Shown: positions 7,947-19,095 of the stretch, one piece after another
How positions within the stretch are numbered: position 1 is the first letter of the stretch
Layout of the letters: each line of letters starts with the position of its first letter
NCBI GenBank assembly: GCA_016285645.1
Contig: JAEERC010000064.1
Span: 1-64,000, forward strand
DNA from: Clostridiaceae bacterium
GTDB taxonomy: Bacteria > Bacillota > Clostridia > Oscillospirales > Acutalibacteraceae
Direction: 5' to 3'
DNA: 64,000 nt
Translations under genes and position numbers: made by a program
Notes under the pieces: generated by a model
Database searches by the model: none
Told to the model about the DNA's origin: nothing
The model's input: the letters and a program-made list of their open reading frames with translations, nothing else

Positions 7947-10553
7947 ATGAAAAGCTTGAAAGCGTTAAAACAGAATAACAAGGGTGCCGGTATTGTCACG
8001 GTTGTTGTAGTTTTATCCTTCCTGACAACCATCGGTCTGCTCATTATGGCTATTTCATACACCTCGTCCGAGATGCGTGCATCCGAACGCTGGGGCAGAG
8101 AAGTCGCCTACAACGCGAACGGCGTTGTTGAACAGATGCGTTCGGGCGCCGAGCTTGCGGTGTCGGATTCCATCAAGGCGTGCTACACCCATGTTATGGC
8201 CAATTACAGCGCCTACAGAGACACTATTGAGGATGAGTTTGACCGTCAGTTCTGTGAATCTCTTAATAAATGGGCGCCGTATATAATGAAACCTGATACA
8301 AACAATCCCGGTGCATTGGTTAAAGAGTATTATACAGGTAAAAACGAAACCACGGGAGAATGGGAAACAGAAGTTAAAAATGATGGACCGAAACCGGAAT
8401 GGATGCTTTTTAGAGGTCAACCCGATCGTTATGATCCTCATTATGATCCAGACGATCCTGACGACCGTTCTTATAAGCCAAAGTACTCTGTAAAAGCTCT
8501 CGAGGCATTTGTAAAAGCCGGATTCGGCGGCACAGCCACTGTCAACTGCCTTGTTGACGGCGTAACTGCAACCAGTGGCTTGGGTGTTGCTGAATGGAAA
8601 TGGAAAAGCGGCGGAGAATCACCTGCTCCCGGTGGTGATATGCCTATCGGAGTAGTTCTCAAGGATGTTGTGGTGGATTATACCCGCCTTATGAGAACAG
8701 TCAGAATTACCACCGATATAGTTATCGATTTCCCCGACTTGGGCTATGTTTACAACGAGGAAACCCCCAGCAGCAAATTCACCGAATTCGCGGTTGTCGC
8801 CCTTGACTCACTTAAGCAGGACTCGGGTTATGTTGATGTAAAAGGTAAGGCGTACGCTGGAGAGATTGATATAGCGGCTAAAACTACAAGCCATCAGTTC
8901 AACCTTCTTCCCGGCGGTCTGCTTATATGCAACGGTAATGTTACAGTCAACGGTAATAACAACAATCCTTCAAATGCAAGCGAAATCGATGCAACACTTG
9001 CGACAATTACCGACGAGGATCAGAGGCAGGCGGAATCACTCAAGGCACACAGCGGCTTTTTGGTTGATACCGGTTCGACAATCTGGACCAGGAACATTGA
9101 TATTATGCAGGACGGCATTGCCGCTCTCTGCTACAGGGCAAATGTTCTCAACGACCTGAACCTTGCCGCGTCCGGTGCTTCGGCTCTTGTTACGGGTGAG
9201 TATTATTACGGCTTTGGTTCGAGCGAAGATAACCCGAATGAAAGCTCGGCTATTATTTCAAAGGGCTTTAAATCCGACACAAATCCCAACAGCACTACAT
9301 TAAGTCTTTATGACCTCAATTCTATGACTCTTGCGGGCTACGCTTTTGTCAACACCGCTACAGGCTTAGGCGTCAGCACCGGTCAGTCAATGGCTGTTTC
9401 CGAGGACCAGGTTGCCTACCTTGTTCCGATTGAAATGCTCAACTACGCGATTGACGAAACATGGGTTCAAAAAATCAATACAAACCCAGAGATTATTTCA
9501 TGGGATGAATATAATGTAGTTGTTGCTCAGCTTAACAACAAAAACAACAAGCCGATTCAGAACACCCTCTGGACAATCGGCGGAACGGCGATGAAGCCCG
9601 ACGATTACGGCATTACCGTAAATCCCGTGCCAATTACATATCCTCACATTTCGGATCCGATAGTATATTACTTCATGGAATTTGGTGAGGCAAACGGCAG
9701 ATCAGCCATTGAAAACAGGAATCAGTTCTTCCGTGACTATTTTACAAACAACACCGACAGAGTTCAGAACTATCTTGATCAGTATCTTTCTTTTACTGAT
9801 ACAAATAAATATGTAGGCTCAGTAGGTAACACATTCGCAAAAGATTCTGTTGCGGATAAAACTATTCTTCGTACCCTTTCGTCCATTATTAATATTGACA
9901 GTATTCGCTCAACCGTTGAAAAAAAGTTCAACGCTTTCGCGAACCTCTGCATAACTCTCAACGAGGGCTTCGGTCCCGAGCACGCCCTTGAGGACGATCT
10001 CGGCACGGACGAGGAAAAAGAAGCGCGCTCACACGCGACAAACCCGTTCAACTATTATGTCAAGGAGGATGTTGTCAACGCGGCGCTTGACAAAATGCCT
10101 TCAGACAATAAAACTATTGAGTTCCACAACGCGCAGGGCGATCTTGTTGCCGTTGTAACAGGGGCTTCTAACTATATATATAACGGAACCGGTTCGCAAA
10201 TAAACCTCTGCTTGATTATTTCCACCGGAAATGTAAGCATTACATCCGACTTTACGGGCCTTATCATCTGCAAAGGTCAGGTTACCATTAATCCCGGTTC
10301 GGGCAAAGTAACCCTTACAGCCGACAGCGAAGCTGTCAACGAGGCGATGGGGGCCGGTACGAATATAGCCGATGGATATACAAGGTCTTTCTTCAATTTT
10401 GATCCTATTGAAGGCAACGATACTACTTCGATTATGCCCTACGAATTCCTTTACTACAAATACACTCCCAACCAGTCCGAGTTCGATATCGACGAGGGCT
10501 CATACTGGGATGTCGGCACACTTGTCTATTTCGACAGGTGGAAGAAGGGCTGA
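7947..10553 (+). CDS. Large pilus-locus membrane protein, PilX-like N-terminus
   Basis: NNKGAGIVTVVVVLSFLTTIGLLIM N-terminal hydrophobic segment; position between prepilins. Confidence 0.6.
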   Translation: MKSLKALKQNNKGAGIVTVVVVLSFLTTIGLLIMAISYTSSEMRASERWGREVAYNANGVVEQMRSGAELAVSDSIKACYTHVMANYSAYRDTIEDEFDRQFCESLNKWAPYIMKPDTNNPGALVKEYYTGKNETTGEWETEVKNDGPKPEWMLFRGQPDRYDPHYDPDDPDDRSYKPKYSVKALEAFVKAGFGGTATVNCLVDGVTATSGLGVAEWKWKSGGESPAPGGDMPIGVVLKDVVVDYTRLMRTVRITTDIVIDFPDLGYVYNEETPSSKFTEFAVVALDSLKQDSGYVDVKGKAYAGEIDIAAKTTSHQFNLLPGGLLICNGNVTVNGNNNNPSNASEIDATLATITDEDQRQAESLKAHSGFLVDTGSTIWTRNIDIMQDGIAALCYRANVLNDLNLAASGASALVTGEYYYGFGSSEDNPNESSAIISKGFKSDTNPNSTTLSLYDLNSMTLAGYAFVNTATGLGVSTGQSMAVSEDQVAYLVPIEMLNYAIDETWVQKINTNPEIISWDEYNVVVAQLNNKNNKPIQNTLWTIGGTAMKPDDYGITVNPVPITYPHISDPIVYYFMEFGEANGRSAIENRNQFFRDYFTNNTDRVQNYLDQYLSFTDTNKYVGSVGNTFAKDSVADKTILRTLSSIINIDSIRSTVEKKFNAFANLCITLNEGFGPEHALEDDLGTDEEKEARSHATNPFNYYVKEDVVNAALDKMPSDNKTIEFHNAQGDLVAVVTGASNYIYNGTGSQINLCLIISTGNVSITSDFTGLIICKGQVTINPGSGKVTLTADSEAVNEAMGAGTNIADGYTRSFFNFDPIEGNDTTSIMPYEFLYYKYTPNQSEFDIDEGSYWDVGTLVYFDRWKKG

Positions 10554-10591
10554 TAATTTAACACCGATTATTACCGAAAGGAGCGCGGAAG

Positions 10592-11113
10592 ATGACGCTG
10601 AAAAAGAATAACAAAGGTTTCTCGCTGGTCGAGATGATAGTGGTCATTACCATTATGGGCATCGCAGTGTCTCTTGTTGTCGGCTCAATGGTTTCGGTTT
10701 ACCGGGCAAGGTCGAAAAAGGCGGCTGAAACGCTCGACGCCGTCATCTCACAGTGCAAAATCGATTCAATGAGCGGCCTTGACTGTTATCTCACCGTCTC
10801 GCTTGAGGACGGCGACTACTACGCTAAGCTTCACAGAACGGGCGCCGAGGTTTACAAAACCGAAAAACTCGCGTCCGACAATATGACTATGTCGGCGGGA
10901 ACAAACTCCCTTGCCGAGGAAGGCAGCGAACTTTATCTCAAATTTGACCGCGCAACCGGTGCGGTGACAGACGCGCTTTACAAAGCGGGCGAAGGGGCGT
11001 CCGGCGCGGATCTCTACGACGGCACCTCGGTATTCGAAATCACAATGTCATCAACCGGCACACACACAATCACGATTTACAAGAATTCCGGCGAACACGT
11101 ACTTGACGCATAA
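10592..11113 (+). CDS. Prepilin-like protein
   Basis: NNKGFSLVEMIVVITIMGIAVSLVVGSMVSVYRARSKKAAETLDAVI. Confidence 0.87.
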   Translation: MTLKKNNKGFSLVEMIVVITIMGIAVSLVVGSMVSVYRARSKKAAETLDAVISQCKIDSMSGLDCYLTVSLEDGDYYAKLHRTGAEVYKTEKLASDNMTMSAGTNSLAEEGSELYLKFDRATGAVTDALYKAGEGASGADLYDGTSVFEITMSSTGTHTITIYKNSGEHVLDA

Positions 11114-11128
11114 GAGTGGAGGCAGACA

Positions 11129-11794
11129 ATGAAAGGTAATAACAAAGGCTTTTCGCTTGTTGAACTGCTTGTGAGTTTCGCGATACTCGGCCTTGTGAGC
11201 ACAATCATAATGGGCATCACGGTATCGGGCACAAACATGTTCAACCGAAACAAAAAAATACTTTCCCTGCAATACAAGTCTCAGCTTGCGTCAAACCAGC
11301 TTCACAACTATCTTCAGAACTGTGACGGCGCTCTTGCAGCAGGCACAGACGAGCTCTGGGTTGCGAGGAAGGGCGAAAGCGCTTCGCAGGGAACAATCTA
11401 CTATTTCAGCAAGCCCGATGATGAAAATGTCATTTATCTGCGCATTTTCGATGTTTCCGTCACCGAGGACGAAGGCGTAAAAACCACGAACATAAGCTAC
11501 ACAAAAAGCGGAGGAGGGCAAGGCAACTCCACTGCGATATCGACCGCGGTCATAACCGACTGCCTCGCGGAACCGCTTTGCTCCGGTGTTACAAGCTGGA
11601 GCGTGGATGTCGGCGCCACCGACACGGGGGTTGCGAAATACGCCTCAGTAATTCTCAACTTCGAGCTTACCGGCTCGGCTTATTCCAAAAACATAACCGA
11701 ATCATTCAGAAGTAAACCGATTTATGTATCCGCCGACGATGTAGCGCCCGGAAGCAGCTACCCCGGCACGATAATCAGCAGAATTTGGGGGTGA
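11129..11794 (+). CDS. Prepilin-like protein
   Basis: NNKGFSLVELLVSFAILGLVSTIIMGITVSG; 15 bp after the previous gene. Confidence 0.87.
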   Translation: MKGNNKGFSLVELLVSFAILGLVSTIIMGITVSGTNMFNRNKKILSLQYKSQLASNQLHNYLQNCDGALAAGTDELWVARKGESASQGTIYYFSKPDDENVIYLRIFDVSVTEDEGVKTTNISYTKSGGGQGNSTAISTAVITDCLAEPLCSGVTSWSVDVGATDTGVAKYASVILNFELTGSAYSKNITESFRSKPIYVSADDVAPGSSYPGTIISRIWG

Positions 11795-11801
11795 GTATTA
11801 A

Positions 11802-14800
11802 ATGAAAGAAAGAAGTAAGCTTTCCAAGATTACGGCTGTTGTGCTTGCGCTTTCAGTTGTTGCAGGCGCGGCAACAGGTATCATTTCCAACGCTCTCGCA
11901 AGCGGCGTTCCCTCACTGGACTACATTGAGGAAATCAAGAGCGTCAAAAACGCGGAGGGTTCGTCCTTCCGTATCCTCGAGGTTGCCCCCGAAGCGTCCC
12001 AGAGTTCAATGGGTTATTACGCAGAGGGGTATGAGCCCGTTTCCGGCTGGCTCTCAACCGTAGCGTCACTTACTCCGCAGAGCTCAAGAACAGGTTACGC
12101 AAACAACCTCTTCTCTTCATTGTCAGGCGCGGGTCTTCTCGGCACGGGCAACACAACTCCGCTTGAGAGCAACGGCGCTTATACCGAGTATTATCCCTGG
12201 CAGGTCACGGATTTTGATTCTGTAAACGAACTCACAATTGAAAACACCGAAGAAATCCCCAACATCAACGGCAGATTTGTTGAGGACAGCAACGGCGACT
12301 ATATGGTCGATACCGAATATTCTCTTCCGAGCTTGTTCAGCCCTGAGGAGTGGTTTGCCGACCTTTCCGCAAACCACTACGGCAACAGCGGTATGAACCG
12401 CGCGGGCACCTCCGTTGTTTATTCCGCGGGCGATATTGTCGTTAACACAACATCGGCCGCAAACGGCGCCGACTGTTACTCCAACCACAGCTGGGGCAAC
12501 GGCGACACGTCCTTCTATAAGATCCCCTGCGAGCCCAACACCAAATATAAAATGACCTACACCGTCAATATTGAGGGTGACGGCGGCGCGCAGATTTTCT
12601 TCTTTGAATACGGCGAAAACTACACCGAGACTATGCCCAACCCCGGCGGCGCGTCATGGGGTATCGCCACAAGCGACTATCAGACAAGGTCAGGTAACTA
12701 TGTAAAAACCTTCACAACCAGCGCCAACACGCACTATCTCGGCTTCCGCTGCGGCACATACAGCGTCGTTGACACAACGGCAACCTTCTCGGATATCATC
12801 CTTGTAAAGGATTCCGCTCCCTTTGAAGGCGCGGACGCTGTTCAGGATCCCGACTATTTCTACTACGGCGACGCGGCCGCGAGCAAAAACATATTCTCAC
12901 TTTACGATTATTATGAGAATTTCGACCTCTATCAGTCCGCCCCCTATTTTGAGAACGGCACCTACGGTCAGATAGAATTCGACTATCTCTCAAACACCCT
13001 TAAATTTGACGGTCAGGTTCAGATGCCCTTCCCGTCAAGCTGGAATCTGACGGACGCGCAGAACGACAAATGCTATCTTGTTGAGGTCAGTCCGAACGAG
13101 GGCTACACCTTTACCTACACGGTAAAGAACGAGGCAAAAACGGACGGTGCCTACACGCAGAGCATTGTAAGACTTGTAGGTTTTTCGCAAAACGGCAACG
13201 CGAGTTATGTTGAGGCGTTTGATTCCGACTCCGGTACATATTCGGTCGATTTCACCACCGGCTCGGATATAAAATATGTAATTGTTCTTCTCGGCTCCAA
13301 CAACGCCGACACCGTTTCGTCCTTCTCCAATGTTTTCCTTTACAGGAACACTGAGGCGGTCGATATTTCGGGCGAATTCTACTACTATGATGTTCTGTTC
13401 ACCGAGATCGAATCGACGGAAGGCCTTGCGGAAGGTCAGATTGTTTATGAAAAGGTCACCGAAGAGAATAAAGACTTCGGCGAGATTGTCGGCACCTACA
13501 AAGTAGCGGGTCCCTTCTATTCAAACGGTACCGGTGTTATTATTGATGAATATTCAACCTACTACACAGCCGCTCTCAACCCGGATGTAGGTCCGCAGAT
13601 ATATTTTGACGCGGCTCATCCCTACAGAACACCGAGAGTCTCTTCATATCATATTGCCGAGGATGATGAAATTCCTTATTTCGTAAGTGACTCCGGTATA
13701 GGAACATTTATGGGCAGAGGTAAGGGCAGCTACAAGCTTGATCAGACAAAAGTCGGCAATGTAACCGTAAGAACAGATACGGTTTATTACACCGGCGGCT
13801 TTACAAACAACAACTGGTTCAAATACCGCGTTCTTGACGCTCACCCCGGTGAGGACGACGGTTTCCCGGTAACCGTAACAACCGTCACGCCCGACAAGCT
13901 CGATGAATATATCGGCTTTATCAACTACTATGATCTGGTGGTATTCACCTCGGGCACAAAGGTTGACGGTTCTTCCTCAACATACACAAAGGATATTTCC
14001 GCCGCGTTTATGGCAAAATACGGAGCAAGCGGCGAGACGCCCTACTTTGACCTCCATGTTCCCACAATGTATGACAAGGCGATTACGGGCAACTCCTCAA
14101 CTCCCGCAAATCTCAAGACATTCCTGAATTACATTGCAACGGAATCGGGTCGTTCGGGCGCGTCCACCGGCTGGGTTTCACAGTATATCTACTGCTTCTC
14201 AGCTTCGGATATTTCGGCGTCCACCTCCAATATGGCAAATAAGAATTTCAGCGTAAATGTCACCGACTCGCTCTATATAAATGAGGGTTCGGCTTACAAC
14301 GATGTCTATGCCGAAATAGTTGACGAAAACTTCATAAGAAATTCCGTCGCTCCTCCGGTAGGCAATCTGCCGCTTGAGGCGAGTGAGGCGACATCAATAA
14401 GATACATACTCAACTTCAAGGGTCAGCGCGTGGTTATGAATAAGGATACGCTCAACATCCTTGACATAGAGCCCTACACCTCGGGCAAGGTTTACAAAAG
14501 CGGTGTTCTTAAAGCCATAAGCGAACTCGGTTACGCCTACAACTTCGGCCATAACCCCGATGTTTCGACGGTCAGCGCAGCCGAAAAAGAAAAGAGAAAG
14601 GTTCTCGATGAGCAGCAGTTCTACAGCTGGTTCCCGTCAACAAGTCTTACAAACGGCAAACTCTCCTACAGAGACCCGGACGGCAACATCCAGTACCTCA
14701 AAATAAACATTGTCACCATGGCGGTCAACGAGGTTATAGCAAGCGGCGAAGATATTGCCGAGGCATACGACCTTGTTTATATCGGCGACTCCACCTTCAA

Positions 14801-17800
14801 TATGCAGACCAAGCTTCAGGTCACGGGCAGAGCCGCGGGCACTCCCGGCAAGCAGCCCTATTACAACGACGAGTCGATGAACGGTATGTATTACACCTCC
14901 ACCGGCGACATCATGACCACCAACGCCAGAGATATCTGGGCTGAGGGCACCCTTGGCGGCATAGTTTATGACGATTACAACTGGTTCAGCATTTTCGGCT
15001 CAAAGCCCTATGCCTTCCTCAAAGGGTGGACTGAATTCACCAACAGGTCCTCCGGTAACGACCTTACGGCTGTAAAAGAGGAACAGCTTGAAAACCTTAT
15101 GGAAGCCGGTCTTCCCGTAGTCGTTGCGAACGACCTTGCATCCGGTTTCAATACTGCGCTTCAGGCAAAATGTGAAGTTAAATCAGAGTTTAAATTCCGA
15201 AAAGAAAGAAATACATGGTGGAATTTCCTGTTAAGGAAAAAACCGTTCTACCACATTAAAATTTATGCCTGGCTTGAAGGCCTTCCGGCAGAACTTCACG
15301 CAAACGAATGTGTTCAGGCAGAGTGGTACTTTGTGAAAAAAGGTACAACAACACCCATTCCGCTTGGTAATTCAAGTTCCTTTGAAGCGTATCAAAGCAC
15401 ACAAAGCGGTGCTGTTGTTGCAAACACCTATGAAATCGGTTCTACAACAGTAAATGGGAAAAAAGGTGTTCATGTTGATGATGTCGGCTGGTGCATTGAT
15501 ATTGATGATATCGCGGATTGGCAAGGTCAGTTTTATGCCAAACTTACAGTTGGCAACACCGATTATTCCGTTATTAACGGCACCTCCCTTAAAACAAATA
15601 AAGTTGACACGGCATTAACGACAAGAACAATATATGTCAGAGGCGAAAGAGTACAAGGCATTGAGCAGCGTAATGATGCCGGAGACAGAGAATTAAAAGA
15701 AGTCAGAAGATCCGGCGTTACTTCAGATCCGTTTGAGTTTTATCTTCCTTCCGGTCAGAGTGCAAGCACATGGTGGTATATTGTCGGCTATTACACGAAC
15801 AAAAATTATGATGTAAACAGCAGAACGACCATTCCCGTAGATAACCTTTGGCATTACAGAGGTGTCGGTGATGTCGCTTATGAAATCGAAGACAACAAAG
15901 GCGAAGGATACAGATACTCTGACTACCTGAAAGAAGGTAAGGGTAAAGGCGAACTGAATCCGGGAGGAACACCGGACGGCAGAGGCTATGACTATATCAC
16001 ATACACTGACCAGAACGGCGACAAGCAAAAAATCAGAGTCGGCACCCCGAACTGGGACTGCACCACCTGGGGCTTGAATCACAAAAACAAATGGACTATA
16101 CAAACGCGTTATTTGAATGTCACTCTTGTTTCAGCTGAGGGTCAGGTCGGCGGGTTCGGAGCACCTTCCGGAATGCTCTATGCCGATGCAAACGTTTCAT
16201 CCATTGCGGTTGACAACTCGTCATATATGTTCAAGTTCCTCAACTACGCTTTCAACGGCGATCCCGACAAAGGAATTCCCGCGTTCTACGGCAAGAACCT
16301 TTTCGCGGAGCGCGACTTTGAGGCAAAGCCCGAAAAGAAAGCCGACCTTGTAAATTACATCGGTCTTTCCTGCCCGAAGATAGTCGCCAATGAGGACAGC
16401 GTCAAGGCGTATCCCGAGCAGATAACCAACAACACAATCGAAATTCAGTTCGCAATTCAGAACTCCACCGACGTAAAGGTTGCCACAACCCGTTACCAGC
16501 TGAACTTCTATGTTGACCTCAACTCCGACGGTAAATTCAAGGAAGACGAGCTTACCGACTGCACGGTTGAGCAGGCATATAACGGCGGCTCCTTCTATCA
16601 GATAGCGAAGACTGCTCTGCGCGCTTCCACAAAGACCGGCACATATACATATAAGATGTACAGGCAGTTGCCCTCGGATTACACCGGTATTCTTCCGTGG
16701 AAGATTGAGATTATTAAGCTTGACGACAACGGCACAATCTACAATGCGGACGGCAGCATAAACTACGATAACCTCCACGACTCCTACCAGAACTACGCTT
16801 ATATAAGACCCGAATCCGCGTCTGTTATCAATGTTCTTCAGGTTCTCCCCTCAGACTGGGACTGGACCTACAGAGCATCCGGCAAAACGGACGGCAACCT
16901 GTATTACGGCACGGTATTCGCGAGCCCCGAATTCAAGAACCTTCTCGGCGTAGGTAAAAACTGGTTCGTCGAAGAGGGTACAGGCCCTGACTTCATCTTC
17001 CAGAACAACAATGTTATGGAAACAAGGGCGTCCGACACCTATTATATGATGTTCGGTCCCACAAACGAAAGCGGCGAAATGGAAGATTACAGCGCCTACT
17101 ATCAGTACTATAAAGAACACAACGGCAAGATGGCGGGCTACGGCGGACTTGTTCCCGACTTCTTCGTAATCCTCCAGTGTATCAATGTCAAAGACCTCAA
17201 CGCCAAATACGGCGGCATCGGCGACTGGGACGGCCACAACGGCTACCAGATAAGAAACTATACAGAGGACTTCATAGACCAGTACAACATGCTTATCCTC
17301 GGCTTCGCGGATAACTGGGGTAAAGCCGGACGTATCAACCTCGGCTCGCTCTCCACAAACGTCGGTCTTAACATGGGTTCCGCGTTCGCCATCCACGATT
17401 ACATCGACTCCGGTAAGGCGGTTCTTCTGACCCACGATACCACAACCGTTTACAACAACTTCCCGAACAACCTCATTCTTTCAACCGGCATCAACGCGGC
17501 CAACACCGTTGCTGACTGGCTCTCCAGCGGTCTTAACTGGCTCGGCAACCTCTTCGGCGGCGACAACTTCATCAACAAAGCCGCCAACTGGCTCGGAAGC
17601 CTTGACCTCACCGCTGATGAACGTGAAAGAAACGGTTACTGGATTAACCTTCTGCGCGATGTCTGCGGCCTTGACCGTTACGGCGTGACCTACTCCATCA
17701 AAGAGAAGGCAAAGAGCCACGCGGCGGACAAATGGGTATGCCAGGGCGTCAACTGCGGATTTGAATCTTACTCGCAGGTTACCACCTGCCCGAACTGCGG

Positions 17801-19076
17801 CAGCAACTGCGTAAAACAGAATGTCTATGCCGTTGCCGACTGGACGCTGCAGAACGGTTATTACAACGACGGTAACAAGGGTCACGGCGAGAATATCTAC
17901 ACCACCGCCACCGAAAACAGGCAGACCCTCGCGGGTGACGGCTACTACTATGACACATCCATTTCGAATATGCTCGCGAACGACTATTCAATCTCCTATG
18001 TTCCCGGCACGAACAGGACACAGACGGATAAATATGTCGGCGGCTACACCCGTCACACTCTTGCGCGCTACAATCAGAACACCAAACTTCTCCCGACTCT
18101 TACAATGTGGAGCTCCGAGGACGAAGTCTACAGATCAACGCGCATAACCCAGACAAACAAGGGTCAGATTACCTGCTATCCGTACGACATCAACATCTAT
18201 AAACTCGATGACAACGGCAACAAGATTATTGATGAAAACGGCGGTTACGAATTTGACGAAAACGGCACAATGACCGTCAAGGAAACTCACGACCAGGTCT
18301 ATCAGCTCAATATGAACGGCGACGACGTATCCTGCTGGTACTGCATGTCGGGCGACGAATATGCCGATATTCCCAACGACGCGCTTAACAACTACTTCAT
18401 CTACTCGCGCAAGAATATCACATACACCGGCGCCGGCCACACCAACCAGTTTACCGCAATGGAAGCGAAGCTCTTCGCCAACACCCTCATCGCGGCTTAC
18501 AGACCTTCGGCTGAGCCCGCCACGGCGGAATTCGTCAACAGCGACGACGAGTACAACGATTCCTACAGGTCAACGGGCTACATCCTTCTCACAAGCGCCA
18601 CACAGCAGGTCGGCGCGAACAACGCACAGACCGACCAGAAGATTATGAACGAAGAGGTTCACTTCAAACTCAACAACAAGAACCTTGCCAATGTAAGCAA
18701 CTCCAGAAACTTCGTTCAGGTTGACCTCTCCTACAGCTACGTGATTGAGGAAACGGATACCGAAGGCAACCTTGTGAAGCACGAATACAAGAGCGGCGAT
18801 ACCGGCGTTCCGTCAATCAACATGAGCAATGTTACTCTCTACTACGGCACAAATATCGCCACAGCCGAGGGCAACGCAAAGAACTGGACAAACCTGACCG
18901 AAAACGGCAAGTATGTGTTCGAAGTGCCCGAAGAAGTTATCAATGCCCTCAAGAAGGAAGGCGTAACGGAGGTTAAACTCTACATCACGCCGATTACCTT
19001 CTACGGCAGCGAGAAACTCATAGGCAGCACCGATGTCATCACAATCAGGCTTCTCGGCCTGCGCGGCATCAGCTAA
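11802..19076 (+). CDS. Giant secreted protein (2424 aa), DUF5057-like N-terminus
   Basis: Signal peptide KITAVVLALSVVAGAATGIISNALA, then SSFRILEVAPEASQSSMGYYAEGYEP resembling DUF5057; follows prepilins by 7 bp. Confidence 0.72.
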   Translation: MKERSKLSKITAVVLALSVVAGAATGIISNALASGVPSLDYIEEIKSVKNAEGSSFRILEVAPEASQSSMGYYAEGYEPVSGWLSTVASLTPQSSRTGYANNLFSSLSGAGLLGTGNTTPLESNGAYTEYYPWQVTDFDSVNELTIENTEEIPNINGRFVEDSNGDYMVDTEYSLPSLFSPEEWFADLSANHYGNSGMNRAGTSVVYSAGDIVVNTTSAANGADCYSNHSWGNGDTSFYKIPCEPNTKYKMTYTVNIEGDGGAQIFFFEYGENYTETMPNPGGASWGIATSDYQTRSGNYVKTFTTSANTHYLGFRCGTYSVVDTTATFSDIILVKDSAPFEGADAVQDPDYFYYGDAAASKNIFSLYDYYENFDLYQSAPYFENGTYGQIEFDYLSNTLKFDGQVQMPFPSSWNLTDAQNDKCYLVEVSPNEGYTFTYTVKNEAKTDGAYTQSIVRLVGFSQNGNASYVEAFDSDSGTYSVDFTTGSDIKYVIVLLGSNNADTVSSFSNVFLYRNTEAVDISGEFYYYDVLFTEIESTEGLAEGQIVYEKVTEENKDFGEIVGTYKVAGPFYSNGTGVIIDEYSTYYTAALNPDVGPQIYFDAAHPYRTPRVSSYHIAEDDEIPYFVSDSGIGTFMGRGKGSYKLDQTKVGNVTVRTDTVYYTGGFTNNNWFKYRVLDAHPGEDDGFPVTVTTVTPDKLDEYIGFINYYDLVVFTSGTKVDGSSSTYTKDISAAFMAKYGASGETPYFDLHVPTMYDKAITGNSSTPANLKTFLNYIATESGRSGASTGWVSQYIYCFSASDISASTSNMANKNFSVNVTDSLYINEGSAYNDVYAEIVDENFIRNSVAPPVGNLPLEASEATSIRYILNFKGQRVVMNKDTLNILDIEPYTSGKVYKSGVLKAISELGYAYNFGHNPDVSTVSAAEKEKRKVLDEQQFYSWFPSTSLTNGKLSYRDPDGNIQYLKINIVTMAVNEVIASGEDIAEAYDLVYIGDSTFNMQTKLQVTGRAAGTPGKQPYYNDESMNGMYYTSTGDIMTTNARDIWAEGTLGGIVYDDYNWFSIFGSKPYAFLKGWTEFTNRSSGNDLTAVKEEQLENLMEAGLPVVVANDLASGFNTALQAKCEVKSEFKFRKERNTWWNFLLRKKPFYHIKIYAWLEGLPAELHANECVQAEWYFVKKGTTTPIPLGNSSSFEAYQSTQSGAVVANTYEIGSTTVNGKKGVHVDDVGWCIDIDDIADWQGQFYAKLTVGNTDYSVINGTSLKTNKVDTALTTRTIYVRGERVQGIEQRNDAGDRELKEVRRSGVTSDPFEFYLPSGQSASTWWYIVGYYTNKNYDVNSRTTIPVDNLWHYRGVGDVAYEIEDNKGEGYRYSDYLKEGKGKGELNPGGTPDGRGYDYITYTDQNGDKQKIRVGTPNWDCTTWGLNHKNKWTIQTRYLNVTLVSAEGQVGGFGAPSGMLYADANVSSIAVDNSSYMFKFLNYAFNGDPDKGIPAFYGKNLFAERDFEAKPEKKADLVNYIGLSCPKIVANEDSVKAYPEQITNNTIEIQFAIQNSTDVKVATTRYQLNFYVDLNSDGKFKEDELTDCTVEQAYNGGSFYQIAKTALRASTKTGTYTYKMYRQLPSDYTGILPWKIEIIKLDDNGTIYNADGSINYDNLHDSYQNYAYIRPESASVINVLQVLPSDWDWTYRASGKTDGNLYYGTVFASPEFKNLLGVGKNWFVEEGTGPDFIFQNNNVMETRASDTYYMMFGPTNESGEMEDYSAYYQYYKEHNGKMAGYGGLVPDFFVILQCINVKDLNAKYGGIGDWDGHNGYQIRNYTEDFIDQYNMLILGFADNWGKAGRINLGSLSTNVGLNMGSAFAIHDYIDSGKAVLLTHDTTTVYNNFPNNLILSTGINAANTVADWLSSGLNWLGNLFGGDNFINKAANWLGSLDLTADERERNGYWINLLRDVCGLDRYGVTYSIKEKAKSHAADKWVCQGVNCGFESYSQVTTCPNCGSNCVKQNVYAVADWTLQNGYYNDGNKGHGENIYTTATENRQTLAGDGYYYDTSISNMLANDYSISYVPGTNRTQTDKYVGGYTRHTLARYNQNTKLLPTLTMWSSEDEVYRSTRITQTNKGQITCYPYDINIYKLDDNGNKIIDENGGYEFDENGTMTVKETHDQVYQLNMNGDDVSCWYCMSGDEYADIPNDALNNYFIYSRKNITYTGAGHTNQFTAMEAKLFANTLIAAYRPSAEPATAEFVNSDDEYNDSYRSTGYILLTSATQQVGANNAQTDQKIMNEEVHFKLNNKNLANVSNSRNFVQVDLSYSYVIEETDTEGNLVKHEYKSGDTGVPSINMSNVTLYYGTNIATAEGNAKNWTNLTENGKYVFEVPEEVINALKKEGVTEVKLYITPITFYGSEKLIGSTDVITIRLLGLRGIS

Positions 19077-19095
19077 AAACCCAAAACAGCATTTT

